From contig NZ_JAVDQG010000001.1 of the NCBI RefSeq assembly GCF_031454155.1, forward strand, positions 372,001-436,000: a DNA stretch of 64,000 nucleotides. Direction: 5' to 3'. Source of the DNA: Desmospora profundinema. Lineage in GTDB: Bacteria; Bacillota; Bacilli; Thermoactinomycetales; DSM-45169. The notes under the pieces are model-generated. The model saw only the letters and a program-made list of their open reading frames with translations. It was not told the DNA's origin and did no database searches. Below are positions 42,987 to 52,984 of the stretch, piece by piece. Numbering within the stretch: the first letter of the stretch is position 1; each line of letters starts with the position of its first letter. The position numbers and the translations under genes are program-made.

Positions 42987-44750
42987 TTACCATCCCTCTA
43001 TAATGGCGTTTGCCACTTTTTCAGGTGAGTCCAGCTGCGGGTAATGAGAGGCACCGGGGATCGTAGTCACCTTTAGATGATTCGATCGATTCGCTCTCTC
43101 GTCAGTTAATGGATCGTTCTCACCGACAATGATCTGCACGGGTATTTTCAGCTCCGCCACCATCTGCGACCACTTTGCTCGTTTTTTATAAGCCTCGATA
43201 AAGATCCGGGTGATGCGAGTCTTGGATTTGATTCGGTTCAAAGCCTCAAATGACCCGTCCAGAATGGATGAGCGACGGGAATCTCCCGTTATCAACTGTT
43301 CCAACCGATCTCTCGACACGGCTCCTGATAAAGCCTTCACTCCGGTTGGTTTCTGTAAGAAAAACGGCGAGATTAAAACCAGTTTATCGACCCTCTCCGG
43401 ATGTGTCGCTGCATATTCAAGAGCATAAGCGGCCCCCCAAGAGTGACCGATCAAAACCGGAGGCTCCGGCAATTCAGACAGTAGCGACTCCAGCCATTCC
43501 CCTTTGTTGAACGCATATTTTTGAACTCCGGATCGTCCCAACCACGGAAGATCCGCCCGCAATGTGGCAACGGAGAGTCGTTCGACCAGAGGGTCCCACG
43601 CATTGGAATCCAGCGGCAATCCGTTCAGCAATACCAACCGTGCACGGTCAGCCTTTCCCTGAACAAACGTAGAAAATCCCGCCACCCTTCTAAATCCCGC
43701 ATGCACTCGATGATCGCTTCTCCCAAAATAGGTGCCCGCCATATAATCGATGTTGGAACGGAGGGCTTTTTCCAGATCAGGCATCTCCAGCCCCAGCTTC
43801 CGGGCGGCCGCCATCGCCGGACCCACATCATAACGGTTTACATCAATAAAACTTAACGCTTCCGGGTCCACTCCCATCCGGTGAGACAGAAATTTTATGT
43901 TGGATAGCCCGTTTAATACTGGAATGGGAATGCGGATTTTCGGAGTCGGCACTCCCATATACCTTGCGATAAAATCGAAGAGTTCCGGCAGATTTGGGGT
44001 CCTATCGTCCAATACCGTATAGTCTTGTCCTACGGATTCGGGCAGATGTGAAATCCTTGCCAGAAATTTTGCGACGTAATCCACGGTGATCAGGGGTAAC
44101 CAGTGGTGGCGGCTTCCAGGAATGGCCGCAAGTTTTCCCTGCCACAGGTCCCTGACCAATGTTGAGAAGCCGAACTCCAATTGAGACGTTTCTCCCGTTT
44201 GCGAGTGTCCAATTACGGTGGAGGGATGGACAAACGTGACGGGCAATCCCTGGCTTTCTGCCCGAACCAGTAAATCTGCATGATACTTGCTGTTTTCATA
44301 TTCTCCTGGTATTTGGTCCGGCCGAACGCCAAGATTGACCCAGTGACGAAGGCGGTATCCGGAAACCAATAAAAACCGATTCAACCCGGAAGCCTCCCCC
44401 GCCAGCTCCAATACCCGCTTGGTTCCATCAATGTTGACTTGTTTGGATACGTTCGGATCCAGACCGAAGGACATCGCCGAACCCAGATGGTAGAGATCGG
44501 ATATGTTTTTCAGTCGATTTCTCTCCTCTTTACGCAATCCCAGTCCCGGCTTTCCCAGATCTCCCTCCACCAACCAAACTCGATCAGATTCTCCTCCGCG
44601 TGTCGTTATCCATTCCTTGAAGGTCTTCTCCTTCCTGCCGACATCCCGGGATAGAATGGCAACGTTTTTCCGTTGCTTTGTCAACTCGACGATCAGCCAT
44701 CTGCCGATAAAACCTGTCCCTCCCGTTACAAACGAATCGATGTTGTTCAC
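42987..44750 (-). CDS. Fusion of extended SDR reductase and alpha/beta hydrolase
   Basis: 587 residues. Residues ~1-350 form an NAD(P)-binding extended SDR domain with VTGGTGFIGRWLIVEL, a STVIGHS segment and YxxxK-like ENSKYHAD, similar to thioester-reductase/epimerase proteins. Residues ~370-587 form an alpha/beta hydrolase: nucleophile Ser in IGHSWGAAYALEY near 440, Asp in VGENDPL near 545 and His in GASHYPQ near 570. One chain may release and reduce an acyl substrate; the substrate is unknown. GTG at 44750 is eight bases after GGAGG. It follows the tetR gene with a TetR-like palindrome between them. Confidence 0.82.
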   Translation of the reverse strand: MNNIDSFVTGGTGFIGRWLIVELTKQRKNVAILSRDVGRKEKTFKEWITTRGGESDRVWLVEGDLGKPGLGLRKEERNRLKNISDLYHLGSAMSFGLDPNVSKQVNIDGTKRVLELAGEASGLNRFLLVSGYRLRHWVNLGVRPDQIPGEYENSKYHADLLVRAESQGLPVTFVHPSTVIGHSQTGETSQLEFGFSTLVRDLWQGKLAAIPGSRHHWLPLITVDYVAKFLARISHLPESVGQDYTVLDDRTPNLPELFDFIARYMGVPTPKIRIPIPVLNGLSNIKFLSHRMGVDPEALSFIDVNRYDVGPAMAAARKLGLEMPDLEKALRSNIDYMAGTYFGRSDHRVHAGFRRVAGFSTFVQGKADRARLVLLNGLPLDSNAWDPLVERLSVATLRADLPWLGRSGVQKYAFNKGEWLESLLSELPEPPVLIGHSWGAAYALEYAATHPERVDKLVLISPFFLQKPTGVKALSGAVSRDRLEQLITGDSRRSSILDGSFEALNRIKSKTRITRIFIEAYKKRAKWSQMVAELKIPVQIIVGENDPLTDERANRSNHLKVTTIPGASHYPQLDSPEKVANAIIEGW

Positions 44751-44811
44751 GGGTTCCACCTCCTGGATTTTTTAACGGATACTTTGCTCCGGTTGAATAA
44801 AACGCATAAGG

Positions 44812-44833
44812 ATTAGTACTATATAGTACTAAT
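44812..44833. promoter_or_regulatory. 22-bp perfect palindromic operator upstream of the fusion gene
   Basis: ATTAGTACTATATAGTACTAAT is perfectly symmetric. A 19-of-22 match lies at 45472-45493 in front of the TetR gene. It sits 61 bp before the fusion gene start and contains a TATAGT that could be its -10. Confidence 0.85.
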
Positions 44834-44873
44834 TAGAGGATAAAAGAAAACTGGCATTTGCCAGTGTGGGACA

Positions 44874-45470
44874 TTACGGCTTCAATAAAAGTCGTAACAT
44901 CGCCTGACCCGTCTCACAAACGACTTGAGGATCTCCGGAGGTTTCCGCCATCATAAGCGCTCCCTCGATCGTGGATATAAATAGAGATGCCGTCTCTTTC
45001 ACAGACAGATCGGAGCGGAATTCGTTCGATGCCATCCCTTGCTTAAGAAGCTGCTCGATTAACGGGATCTGTTCAGAGAAAAATCTCCGTATACGCGTTC
45101 GTACGGTAGAGGAATGGGTCTGCATATAGAGTGACAGAAACGGACAACCGCCTTGGCAGGAACGGTCCCTTAGATCGTCCGACAGAGCATGAAAGATTTC
45201 GAGCATCCTTTCCTCAGCGGAACGGTTGGTTTGCAGGATTAGGGATGTCAACATGGTCTCGTGTTGTTCAATCCAATGCTCCGCTACAGCGAGGGCCAAT
45301 TCCTCCTTGCTGGTAAAATGATAGTAAATGTTCGATTTTGACACACGACTTTCCTTTACCACCTCGTCCATACTGGTATGGGAATAACCTTTCCTTAAAA
45401 ATAATTCTGCCGCCTTTAATACCGCCAATTTTCGATTGTTTGGTTTGGATTTCGCGTTTATCGACTTCAT
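44874..45470 (-). CDS. TetR family regulator of the SDR-hydrolase fusion
   Basis: 198 residues. The HTH region has AAELFLRKGYSHTSMDEVVKESRVSKSNIYYHFTSKEEL; the C-terminal domain includes CQGGCPFLSLYMQTHSS with two Cys. The ATG is only one base from the operator at 45472-45493 and lacks a Shine-Dalgarno sequence. TTGACT and TATAGT 17 bp apart on the minus strand place the transcription start at or near the ATG, so the mRNA may be leaderless. It is inferred to repress itself and the downstream fusion gene. Confidence 0.85.
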   Translation of the reverse strand: MKSINAKSKPNNRKLAVLKAAELFLRKGYSHTSMDEVVKESRVSKSNIYYHFTSKEELALAVAEHWIEQHETMLTSLILQTNRSAEERMLEIFHALSDDLRDRSCQGGCPFLSLYMQTHSSTVRTRIRRFFSEQIPLIEQLLKQGMASNEFRSDLSVKETASLFISTIEGALMMAETSGDPQVVCETGQAMLRLLLKP

Positions 45471-45471
45471 G

Positions 45472-45516
45472 TTTAGAACTATACAGTACTAATCAGGAGA
45501 AGTCAAGCAGGAATGT
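45472..45516 (-). promoter_or_regulatory. tetR promoter with second operator
   Basis: On the minus strand TTGACT, a 17-bp spacer and TATAGT end seven bases before the ATG. The operator-like 22-mer at 45472-45493 covers the -10 and start, which would give tight autorepression. Confidence 0.65.
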
Positions 45517-45537
45517 AATGTTCTGCTCTTTGACTGT

Positions 45538-45571
45538 TGAAGAGGCGGATCATTGGAATATCAGCCTCTTC
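45538..45571 (-). terminator. Hairpin downstream of the second small-protein copy
   Basis: GAAGAGGC pairs with GCCTCTTC over an 18-base loop. It lies 3' of the minus-strand pseudogene at 45636. Confidence 0.4.
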
Positions 45572-45635
45572 GCTTCTGCTCCTACACTCTATCATTTCCC
45601 CCTTCCGGCAACCAGCGCAACCGGTGTTTCAACAA

Positions 45636-45792
45636 TTAACTGGGTTCCACTTCATCATACGACAGGGTCGTCGCTTCGGTATGATCGCTACGCTTTACGT
45701 CGTCTTCACTCGCTTTCCGGTCCAACTCTTCCCCGTCGTTCATCCCGGGAGCGATCCGGTTTATAAGGAGGCGGATTTTTCTTTTTTTCCAT
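45636..45792 (-). pseudogene. Second copy of the 52-aa protein, frameshifted
   Basis: The C-terminal frame reads GMNDGEELDRKASEDDVKRSDHTEATTLSYDEVEPS, about two-thirds identical to the 41102-41260 protein over 36 residues. The best start, ATG at 45792 (MEKKKNPPP), is in another frame, and the length from there is not a multiple of three. A single indel near 45740-45770 would restore one product. Either a pseudogene or a sequence with a different start. Confidence 0.6.
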
Positions 45793-45959
45793 ATAAACCG
45801 CCCTATCCTTTGGTTATCCTTATATTTTGTTTCCATGGTTTTTCTATTCACCTCAATGGATTGATGCTACTTCTCGCTTTTCTTTGTATCTGGTATTTTT
45901 CCATTCCCCGTGCTATATATAATAGTAATAACGTTACAAAAAAATGGAGTGATCCTCCC

Positions 45960-47039
45960 TTGGCGGAAATGTTCTCCCGTCAGTTGCCGGAAAACATTAA
46001 TCGGATTATCCTGAAGTTTCCCGAAGACGTACAGGAATTCTTTCTGGAGATGATCAGCGCCGACCGTTCGCCGCAAACCATCGCCAATTACGCTTATGAC
46101 TTCTCTCTGTTCTTTGATTTTCTCGCCAGTCGAGGCTTGCAGTTGGAAGATGTGACGTCCAAGGAGATCAAGCGCTTTTTCCGCCGGATTGAAAACGGTT
46201 ATGAACGTACCATCCAGGTTCCTATCACCAAAAAAGACCCTGTTACGGGGGGCGTAAGTACGGAATGGGTGGAGCGGACTCATTTTCGGGAGAACTCCCG
46301 ATCCGGCAAGCGGCGGAAACGGGCATCACTGCGCTCCCTGTTTCGTTACCTGCTTAAGGCTGATGTGCTGGACCGGGATCCCATGCAAGAGTACGAAGAC
46401 GCCTCCCTCCGTTCCCGTCAGCAGCACAAGGTTCCCGTCTTCCTGACCCGGGAGGAAGCGCTCCGTCTCATTGATGCCGTAGGCACTTATCACAACAAGC
46501 AGAAGCGGCGGACGTACACTTGGTATGAGCACCGGGACCGGGCGATCTTGCTGCTCTTCCTCAATACAGGGATGCGGGTGTCGGAACTGGTGGGCCTGGA
46601 TGTCAACAACATTCAGTATGATGGTGATGTTGCCCGGGTGGTCGTGTTGGGCAAAGGGGGAAAGGAACGGATGTTGAAATTAAATCAGCCCGCTTTCGAA
46701 GCTCTGCGCATCTACCTGGACCAACGCCCGCAAGGCATTTCTCCGGAACACCGGGATGCGCTGTTTCTCAACAAAAACCGCGGTAGAATGAGTCGCAAAG
46801 GGGTTTATGAAGCCTTGCGCAAATACGTACGGGAAGCCAATCTGCCCCCCAAAGCGGCCAACATCTCTCCTCATAAGCTGCGCCACACCTTGGCCACACT
46901 CCTTTTGTCCAATGGGGAAAACTTGCGCGTCGTTCAGGAGATTCTCGGGCATTCCAGCATCCAGACCACCCAAATCTACACCCATGTGATCAATTCCGAG
47001 AAAGACAGTGCGTTGGATCGGCTGGGAAACTGGACATAA
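45960..47039 (+). CDS. Tyrosine recombinase, XerC/XerS-like
   Basis: 359 residues. The N-terminal SAM-like domain (about 10-120) has SPQTIANYAYDFSLFFDFL. The catalytic domain has Arg in LNTGMRVSELVGL near 208, Lys in LGKGGKERM, HKLRHTLATLL near 311, GHSSIQTTQIYTHV with the nucleophile Tyr near 343. Size is above the ~300 residues of XerC/D and near XerS (~356). TTG start behind GGAG. The intact copy of a duplicated locus: a fragment lies at 42764 and the small-protein paralogues lie upstream of both copies. Confidence 0.88.
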   Translation: MAEMFSRQLPENINRIILKFPEDVQEFFLEMISADRSPQTIANYAYDFSLFFDFLASRGLQLEDVTSKEIKRFFRRIENGYERTIQVPITKKDPVTGGVSTEWVERTHFRENSRSGKRRKRASLRSLFRYLLKADVLDRDPMQEYEDASLRSRQQHKVPVFLTREEALRLIDAVGTYHNKQKRRTYTWYEHRDRAILLLFLNTGMRVSELVGLDVNNIQYDGDVARVVVLGKGGKERMLKLNQPAFEALRIYLDQRPQGISPEHRDALFLNKNRGRMSRKGVYEALRKYVREANLPPKAANISPHKLRHTLATLLLSNGENLRVVQEILGHSSIQTTQIYTHVINSEKDSALDRLGNWT

Positions 47040-47088
47040 CCATTAAGCAGATAAAATAGGAGTGAACAAGCTGCAGGAGGGGATGTCC

Positions 47089-48048
47089 ATGCGAACCGAG
47101 GAAGGGAAAGCCGCCAATGCATTAAAATCGATCGCCCGTGATCCGCGCATCAAAACTTACATTCAACAGTCTCCCGATCTATATCCACTGCTGTATCGGG
47201 CGGCCAAACGTTTTATAACCGGAGAAACGAGAAAAGACGGCATTTCCAAAGCAAAAGAACTGGTTTCTAAGGGTTATTCCATTTCCCTCGAATACATAGG
47301 GGAAAACACCAAAAGCGTCAAAGAATGCATCGAATCGAAAAATGAGTTTTTGGCGTTGATCAAAGAGGCGAATTATTCCGATTTAACAGGAGTGACGGTT
47401 TCCCTTGACTTGTCTCACATCGGATTAACCGAAGATCCTGGTTTGGCATACGATCACCTGGTCGAATTGACCGAAGAAGCACAGAGCAAGGACTTTTCCA
47501 TTATGATCAGCATGGAAGAATCAGAAAAGACGGATGCCATTCTCGATATCTATAAACGGGCTTCCAAACGATATTCCAATGTGGGCATAACCATTCAAGC
47601 TCATTTGCATCGTTCCACCGACGACATCCAAGAACTTCTGGACTATCCAGGGAAAATCCGGATAGTAAAAGGCGCGTATCAGGAACCTTCGGAAAAGGCA
47701 TTGCCCCGTTCCGAGGCGTTGAATAAACGGTATATGGAGCTGATTGACCGGTTGGTAAAAGCGGAACATCCGGTGTCGATCGCAACCCATGATGAGGCGA
47801 TCATCCAAGAAGCACGACGGCGGGAAATCCTTGATGCACGCTGTGTCGAAATGGAAATGCTATATGGAATCCGTCCTGATCGGGTGAAAGGATTAAAGGA
47901 TGAAGGTGTCAATACAAAGGTGTATTTAACATATGGGGTCGAGTGGTATCTGTATGTCTGTCACCGTCTGGCGGAGTATCCGCCCAACATCTACACGGCC
48001 ATTGCTGATATGGTCGAACCTGATGGTGCCGATAAAAGCTACTATTAA
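47089..48048 (+). CDS. Proline dehydrogenase family protein
   Basis: 319 residues. TIM-barrel FAD enzyme: SLEYIGEN near 68, TVSLDLSHIG near 105, RIVKGAYQEP near 200, SIATHDEAII near 237 and EMEMLYGIRPD near 265 match the PutA/ProDH core. It oxidises proline to pyrroline-5-carboxylate and feeds electrons to the membrane. The ATG at 47089 is six bases after GGAGGGG; the longer GTG start at 47062 has no separate site. P5C dehydrogenase is not adjacent. Confidence 0.87.
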   Translation: MRTEEGKAANALKSIARDPRIKTYIQQSPDLYPLLYRAAKRFITGETRKDGISKAKELVSKGYSISLEYIGENTKSVKECIESKNEFLALIKEANYSDLTGVTVSLDLSHIGLTEDPGLAYDHLVELTEEAQSKDFSIMISMEESEKTDAILDIYKRASKRYSNVGITIQAHLHRSTDDIQELLDYPGKIRIVKGAYQEPSEKALPRSEALNKRYMELIDRLVKAEHPVSIATHDEAIIQEARRREILDARCVEMEMLYGIRPDRVKGLKDEGVNTKVYLTYGVEWYLYVCHRLAEYPPNIYTAIADMVEPDGADKSYY

Positions 48049-48053
48049 TTCTC

Positions 48054-48092
48054 AAAGCAAAAAGCTGTCCGCTATGGACAGCTTTTTGCTTT
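48054..48092. terminator. Terminator after the proline dehydrogenase gene
   Basis: AAAGCAAAAAGCTGTCC pairs with GGACAGCTTTTTGCTTT around GCTAT. It lies between convergent genes. Confidence 0.9.
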
Positions 48093-48111
48093 GGAATAAT
48101 GGACATCTCCC

Positions 48112-48921
48112 CTATCGATCCCCTTGCACCTCCTCGATAATATCCCGATTATAGAGGGGCTGTACCGGACGGCTGTTCATGGGGAAAATTCTTTGAAATG
48201 CCTGGATTTGCTCTTCGGACAATTCGATTGGTTGTTTGATCAGTAACCACTGTACTCCTTCCGAACATGGAGGTGTGGTGAGAGAGCCGCTGTAACGGTA
48301 CGTGCGGATGTCTTTGGGAAGTAGCGTATCCACATTCCACTTTCCGTCGAGAGCCACTTCCGGTTCATTCTCGTTTTGAGGCATGTTTTCCCATAAGGAA
48401 GCCAGTTGTGTGTTTTCTTTCCCCGATTGAATCAACAACCCAACCACTGCGATATTTTCATTCTCATCCTGGTGGACCAAATGAAGCTCCATCGCATAGG
48501 CTTCATCGTTGATCGTATGTTCACTGGGGGTGTGGAAATGAAACTGATTTAATAAGTAGGTGTGGTTATCGACCGTGATGGTATTGTCTGATGAGGAGAC
48601 GTTTGCCTGGATCGTGTGACCGTTGTTGACGACCTCCCATGCAGACGGTTTGTAATTGAAATCAACGGGAGTCAAATCCTTGGTTTGATATTGGGTGATA
48701 TCGATCGGCGATTGCTTCTTCCCTTCATTGCAGAGCGAAAACGCAGGACTCAGTTCACCCCAATGCTCTGGGCCGGTTTCCTCCCCATATGACCAATGCG
48801 GCTTCTCCTCGCCAGTCTGCCCCTCTTGTGGATCCTGGCTGGCGGACTGACCGCATCCGGCCGTCAACACGATAATGAACAGCCAAAGGAGAGTAATGAA
48901 GGGTAGCGTTTGCTGTTTCAA
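48112..48921 (-). CDS. Alpha-type carbonic anhydrase, lipoprotein
   Basis: 269 residues. The signal peptide ends in lipobox LTAGCG (Cys near 23). QSPIDI near 71, zinc histidines in QFHFHTPSEH near 128 and ELHLVH near 146, and SLTTPPCSEGV near 214 are the canonical alpha-carbonic anhydrase motifs. It would hydrate CO2 outside the cytoplasmic membrane. GGAGA lies before the ATG. Single-gene transcription unit. Confidence 0.94.
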   Translation of the reverse strand: MKQQTLPFITLLWLFIIVLTAGCGQSASQDPQEGQTGEEKPHWSYGEETGPEHWGELSPAFSLCNEGKKQSPIDITQYQTKDLTPVDFNYKPSAWEVVNNGHTIQANVSSSDNTITVDNHTYLLNQFHFHTPSEHTINDEAYAMELHLVHQDENENIAVVGLLIQSGKENTQLASLWENMPQNENEPEVALDGKWNVDTLLPKDIRTYRYSGSLTTPPCSEGVQWLLIKQPIELSEEQIQAFQRIFPMNSRPVQPLYNRDIIEEVQGDR

Positions 48922-49106
48922 GATCGTATTCTCCTTTAATTTAAAATCTGGGAAGTTCCATTTATTATACCGGTTATTATACTGGAAATGTATCTATGGG
49001 AAATCAGTAAAAAAACAATTTTCGTTTCCCCCACTTTCCTTATCGGAGGGTTGATGTGGACGATCTCGTGGAAAGAATGGAGGAAGAGTACACAAGGAGG
49101 GCCGTT

Positions 49107-49382
49107 ATGAAACGCATCCATCTCGTGATCCACGGTCGTGTTCAAGGGGTAGGCTTTCGTTTTTTCGTCCAACAGATGGCGGCTGAATATGATGTGAAAG
49201 GATGGGTTCGCAATCGGGACGATGGCAGTGTCGAATTGGAAGCACAGGCGGATGAAAACAGGCTTTCCCGTTTTACGGAGGCCGTCAAACAGGGGCCGCG
49301 CTTTTCTAAGGTAACCGATTGGGAAATACGGGAGAAAAACCCAGATTCATCTCTGCGGTCATTCCATGTGCGATATGAATGA
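49107..49382 (+). CDS. Acylphosphatase
   Basis: 91 residues. GRVQGVGFRFFVQQMA carries the phosphate-binding Arg, and GWVRNRDDGSVELEAQ the catalytic Asn. It hydrolyses carboxyl-phosphate bonds. The ATG at 49107 follows AAGGAGGG; the longer upstream frame is not supported. It lies upstream of the hem operon but is separated from it by about 140 bp. Confidence 0.93.
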   Translation: MKRIHLVIHGRVQGVGFRFFVQQMAAEYDVKGWVRNRDDGSVELEAQADENRLSRFTEAVKQGPRFSKVTDWEIREKNPDSSLRSFHVRYE

Positions 49383-49520
49383 AAAAAATCCATAATAAGG
49401 GATTTACCAAGCAGGATGACACGGGATTGTAAACGTTCCCCCTTTCATCTAATTGAGATTATGGCAAAATAGGAAGTGTCATTTATTTAGAGTTGTTCTA
49501 ATTAAGAAAGGTGTGTCCCC

Positions 49521-50570
49521 ATGGCGCAAAAATCCTTTAACGATACCTTCCTGCGAGCCTGCCGCCAAGAGCCGGTTACGCACACGCCGGTGTGGTATAT
49601 GCGGCAAGCAGGCCGCTATCAACCGGAATACCGTGCGATCCGTCAAAAGTACTCTTTCTTCGAAATGAATGAAATTCCGGAAGTATGCGTGGAAGTGACC
49701 AAATTGCCAGTGGAACAATTGGGTGTAGATGCGGCGATTTTGTTTGCCGATATTATGACCCCGCTGAAACCGATCGGGGTGGACGTGGAGATCCGCTCCG
49801 GCATCGGCCCCGTGATTGACAACCCGATTCGCCACCTGGAGGATGTGGAACAGCTGGGTGAATTGGATCCGGAGAGCGATGTTCCGTTTATCCTGGAATC
49901 CATCCGTCAATTACGTCGGGATCTGACCGTCCCGTTGATCGGATTTGGTGGCGCCCCCTTCACGCTGGCCAGTTATATGATCGAGGGAGGACCCTCGAAA
50001 AACTACCATCAGACCAAAGGGTTTATGTACGCACAACCACAAGCGTGGGAGAAGCTGATGGAGAAGCTGGCGGACTTGACCGTCACGTACCTCAAAGCTC
50101 AGATTAAAGCAGGTGCCCTTGCCGTGCAGATTTTCGACTCCTGGGTGGGTGCTCTGAACGTGGAGGATTATCGGACTTATGTGGCCCCGACCATGCGGCG
50201 GATCTTCGCTGAACTAAAGGAATCCACCGATGTTCCCACGATTTACTTCGGTATTGGAGCAGGCCATCTGTTGCTGGAATGGGATCGTCTCCCCGTCGAT
50301 GTATTGGGGTTGGATTGGCGGACTTCCATTCCGGAAGCCCGAGCGCTCGGCATTCGGAAAACCCTGCAGGGTAACCTGGACCCCTCCCTCCTGCTTGGAC
50401 CTTGGGAGAAGATCGAAGCCAAGGCGAAGGAGATTCTGGATCAAGGGGAGGAGCACCCCGGTCATATCTTCAATCTTGGTCATGGTACCTTTCCCGAATT
50501 AAAAGTGGAGACCCTGCAACGGCTGACCCAGTTTATCCACGATTACTCTTCGAGACGAAATGAGGTGTAA
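49521..50570 (+). CDS. hemE: Uroporphyrinogen decarboxylase
   Basis: 349 residues. [17 protein letters not shown] near 20 includes the conserved arginines, and Asp in LFADIMTPL and Tyr/Ser residues near [14 protein letters not shown] complete the site. It converts uroporphyrinogen III to coproporphyrinogen III. AAAGGTG precedes the ATG. It heads hemE-hemH-hemY, with two bases between hemE and hemH. Confidence 0.97.
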   Translation: MAQKSFNDTFLRACRQEPVTHTPVWYMRQAGRYQPEYRAIRQKYSFFEMNEIPEVCVEVTKLPVEQLGVDAAILFADIMTPLKPIGVDVEIRSGIGPVIDNPIRHLEDVEQLGELDPESDVPFILESIRQLRRDLTVPLIGFGGAPFTLASYMIEGGPSKNYHQTKGFMYAQPQAWEKLMEKLADLTVTYLKAQIKAGALAVQIFDSWVGALNVEDYRTYVAPTMRRIFAELKESTDVPTIYFGIGAGHLLLEWDRLPVDVLGLDWRTSIPEARALGIRKTLQGNLDPSLLLGPWEKIEAKAKEILDQGEEHPGHIFNLGHGTFPELKVETLQRLTQFIHDYSSRRNEV

Positions 50571-50572
50571 CC

Positions 50573-51517
50573 ATGACGAAACGGACGGTTGGTCTGTTGG
50601 TGATGGCCTACGGGACGCCACGCAGCACCGAAGAAATCGAACCTTATTACACGCATATCCGTCATGGCCGCAAACCCCCGGAAGAGTTGCTGCAAGATCT
50701 GAAAGATCGCTATGAAGCGATTGGCGGTATCTCTCCCCTGGCCCGGATTACGGACGATCAGGCGTTGAAATTGCAGGATCGGCTCAATGAACTTCATGAA
50801 GAGGTGCAATTTAAAGCCTACCTTGGCTTAAAGCACATCGATCCCTTTGTAGAAGATGCCGTCCGGCAGATGCATCAAGACGGCATCGAGGAAGCGGTCA
50901 GCATCGTATTGGCCCCACATTACTCCACTTTCAGCATTCGCTCCTACAATGGTCGGGCCAAGGAGGAAGCGGATAAGCGGGGTGGGCCCTGTCTCTATTC
51001 AGTGGAAAGCTGGTATGCGCATCCGCGTTACGTGGCCTATTGGGCGGACGGCATTCGCAACATCATGGCGAGTCTATCTGACGAAGAGCAGAAGCAAACC
51101 TGCGTCGTCTTTTCCGCTCACAGCCTGCCGGAGAAGATCATCCGTGTTGGGGACCCCTATCCCCAACAGTTGGAGGAAAGCGCCCAATTGGTTGCGGAAG
51201 CGGCCGGCATTGAAAACTACGCCGTAGGCTGGCAAAGTGCCGGCAACACACCGGAGCCTTGGCTGGAGCCGGATGTGCAAGACTTGACCCGTGACTTGCA
51301 CCGCGAAAAAGGATACACCGGTTTTATCTACTGCCCCCTCGGTTTTGTGGCCGATCACCTGGAAGTGCTTTACGACAACGATTATGAGTGTAAAATCGTC
51401 TGTGATGAAATCGGGGCACGCTACCATCGCCCTCCGATGCCCAATGCCAAGCCGGAGTTTATTGAATGTCTGGCAGACGTGATATCCCAACAGTGGGCAG
51501 AGCGTGAACGGGCATGA
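50573..51517 (+). CDS. hemH: Ferrochelatase (coproporphyrin type expected)
   Basis: 314 residues. [22 protein letters not shown] near 11, [11 protein letters not shown] with the active-site His near 184, and the [10 protein letters not shown] end match Bacillus HemH/CpfC. It inserts iron into coproporphyrin III in the firmicute haem pathway. AGGTG precedes the ATG; the stop overlaps hemY by four bases (ATGA). Confidence 0.96.
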   Translation: MTKRTVGLLVMAYGTPRSTEEIEPYYTHIRHGRKPPEELLQDLKDRYEAIGGISPLARITDDQALKLQDRLNELHEEVQFKAYLGLKHIDPFVEDAVRQMHQDGIEEAVSIVLAPHYSTFSIRSYNGRAKEEADKRGGPCLYSVESWYAHPRYVAYWADGIRNIMASLSDEEQKQTCVVFSAHSLPEKIIRVGDPYPQQLEESAQLVAEAAGIENYAVGWQSAGNTPEPWLEPDVQDLTRDLHREKGYTGFIYCPLGFVADHLEVLYDNDYECKIVCDEIGARYHRPPMPNAKPEFIECLADVISQQWAERERA

Positions 51518-52923
51518 GCACTCCGCGTATCGCCATACTCGGCGGAGGCATCACGGGTCTTTCCGCCGCCTTTTATCTTTTGCGGGAAGCTGGTAAACAA
51601 GGGATCCAACCTCGGATCACCCTACTCGAAGCGGACACCCGCTTGGGCGGCAAGATCCAGACGGAGCGTTTCGATGGTTTTGTCATGGAAACCGGACCGG
51701 ATTCCTTTTTGGAACGGAAAGCCAGCGCCAAACAATTGGCTGTGGATCTGGGGTTGGAAGATCGCTTGGTACGCAACCGAACGGGACAGGCCTATATCTT
51801 GCGCAGAGGAGAATTATTGCCCATCCCGGAGGGAGCGGTGATGGGGATCCCGACCCGTCTCAGCCCTTTTGTTACCACTCCCCTCTTCTCCCCCGCAGCC
51901 AAACTGAGGGCGGCGGGAGATTTGATCCTGCCCCGTAGACACCGTGATGGGGATATCTCCGTAGGTCGTTTTTTCCGGCAACGCCTCGGCAATGAAGTCG
52001 TAGATCAACTAATCGAACCCCTTCTGTCGGGGATATATGCCGGGGATATCGATCAACTCAGCTTAATGGCCACCTTTCCTCAATTTGCAGCCTTGGAGGA
52101 GAAGCATCGCAGCTTGATCCTGGGGATGAAAAGAACCCGTCCGACCCGATCCGACCAAAAGCCGCAGGGGATGTTCCTAACGCTGAAAGACGGTCTGGAG
52201 TCCCTGGTGGATGCATTGGCGGCAACTTTACCCCAAGACAGTGTACGCCTTTCTATGCGGGTGGAAAGAATTGAAAAAAACGACGGAAGGTATCGGTTGT
52301 TCACACAAACCGGCGAAACGCTGGAGGCGGATGCCGTCCTGATGACCCTGCCGCAATCGGAAACGGATCGCCTTTTTTCCGGCTTGGATGTTCCGAAAGC
52401 CGGCCGAACGGTACCCGCCGCTTCCGTTGCCACTGTCATCCTGGCCTATGACGCGGATGCGGCCCGTTTGGAGAAAGACGGAACCGGATTCGTCGTGCCG
52501 CGCCGGGAACCGACGACCATAACCGCATGCACATGGACTCATAAGAAATGGCCCCACACCACCCCGGAAGGGAAAGCTCTGATCCGGTGTTATGTGGGGC
52601 GCTCCGGAGACGAAGCCATCGTCCATGAGTCGGATGAAGCCATCGTTTCCGCCGTCCGAAGGGATCTGCATAGCATTCTCGGCATTTCTGAAACGCCTCT
52701 CTTTACCCGTGTTACCCGCTGGAAACAGGCGATGCCCCAATACACGCCAGGGCACGCCGAATGGGTGGCACGTCTCCGCGAGAAGAGCCGGTGTCACCTC
52801 CCCGGAATCTTCTGGGCGGGAGCCTCTTTCAGCGGCATTGGGATTCCTGACTGCATTGATCAGGGGAAGCAGGCGGCCATCGAAGCGATTCAGTATATCC
52901 ATGATTCGGCTCGGAAGGGGTAA
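51514..52923 (+). CDS. hemY: Coproporphyrinogen/protoporphyrinogen III oxidase
   Basis: 469 residues. FAD-binding [16 protein letters not shown] at the N-terminus, [25 protein letters not shown] near 47 and the C-terminal GAGI-like [18 protein letters not shown]. It oxidises coproporphyrinogen III to coproporphyrin III (CgoX role) before iron insertion. Translationally coupled to hemH. No signal peptide. Confidence 0.95.
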   Translation: MSTPRIAILGGGITGLSAAFYLLREAGKQGIQPRITLLEADTRLGGKIQTERFDGFVMETGPDSFLERKASAKQLAVDLGLEDRLVRNRTGQAYILRRGELLPIPEGAVMGIPTRLSPFVTTPLFSPAAKLRAAGDLILPRRHRDGDISVGRFFRQRLGNEVVDQLIEPLLSGIYAGDIDQLSLMATFPQFAALEEKHRSLILGMKRTRPTRSDQKPQGMFLTLKDGLESLVDALAATLPQDSVRLSMRVERIEKNDGRYRLFTQTGETLEADAVLMTLPQSETDRLFSGLDVPKAGRTVPAASVATVILAYDADAARLEKDGTGFVVPRREPTTITACTWTHKKWPHTTPEGKALIRCYVGRSGDEAIVHESDEAIVSAVRRDLHSILGISETPLFTRVTRWKQAMPQYTPGHAEWVARLREKSRCHLPGIFWAGASFSGIGIPDCIDQGKQAAIEAIQYIHDSARKG

Positions 52924-52984
52924 TCCCTTCCTTTTTTATTCAACTTCTCAAAACATACAATAGATCTGTCTCCAACCCGATCCC

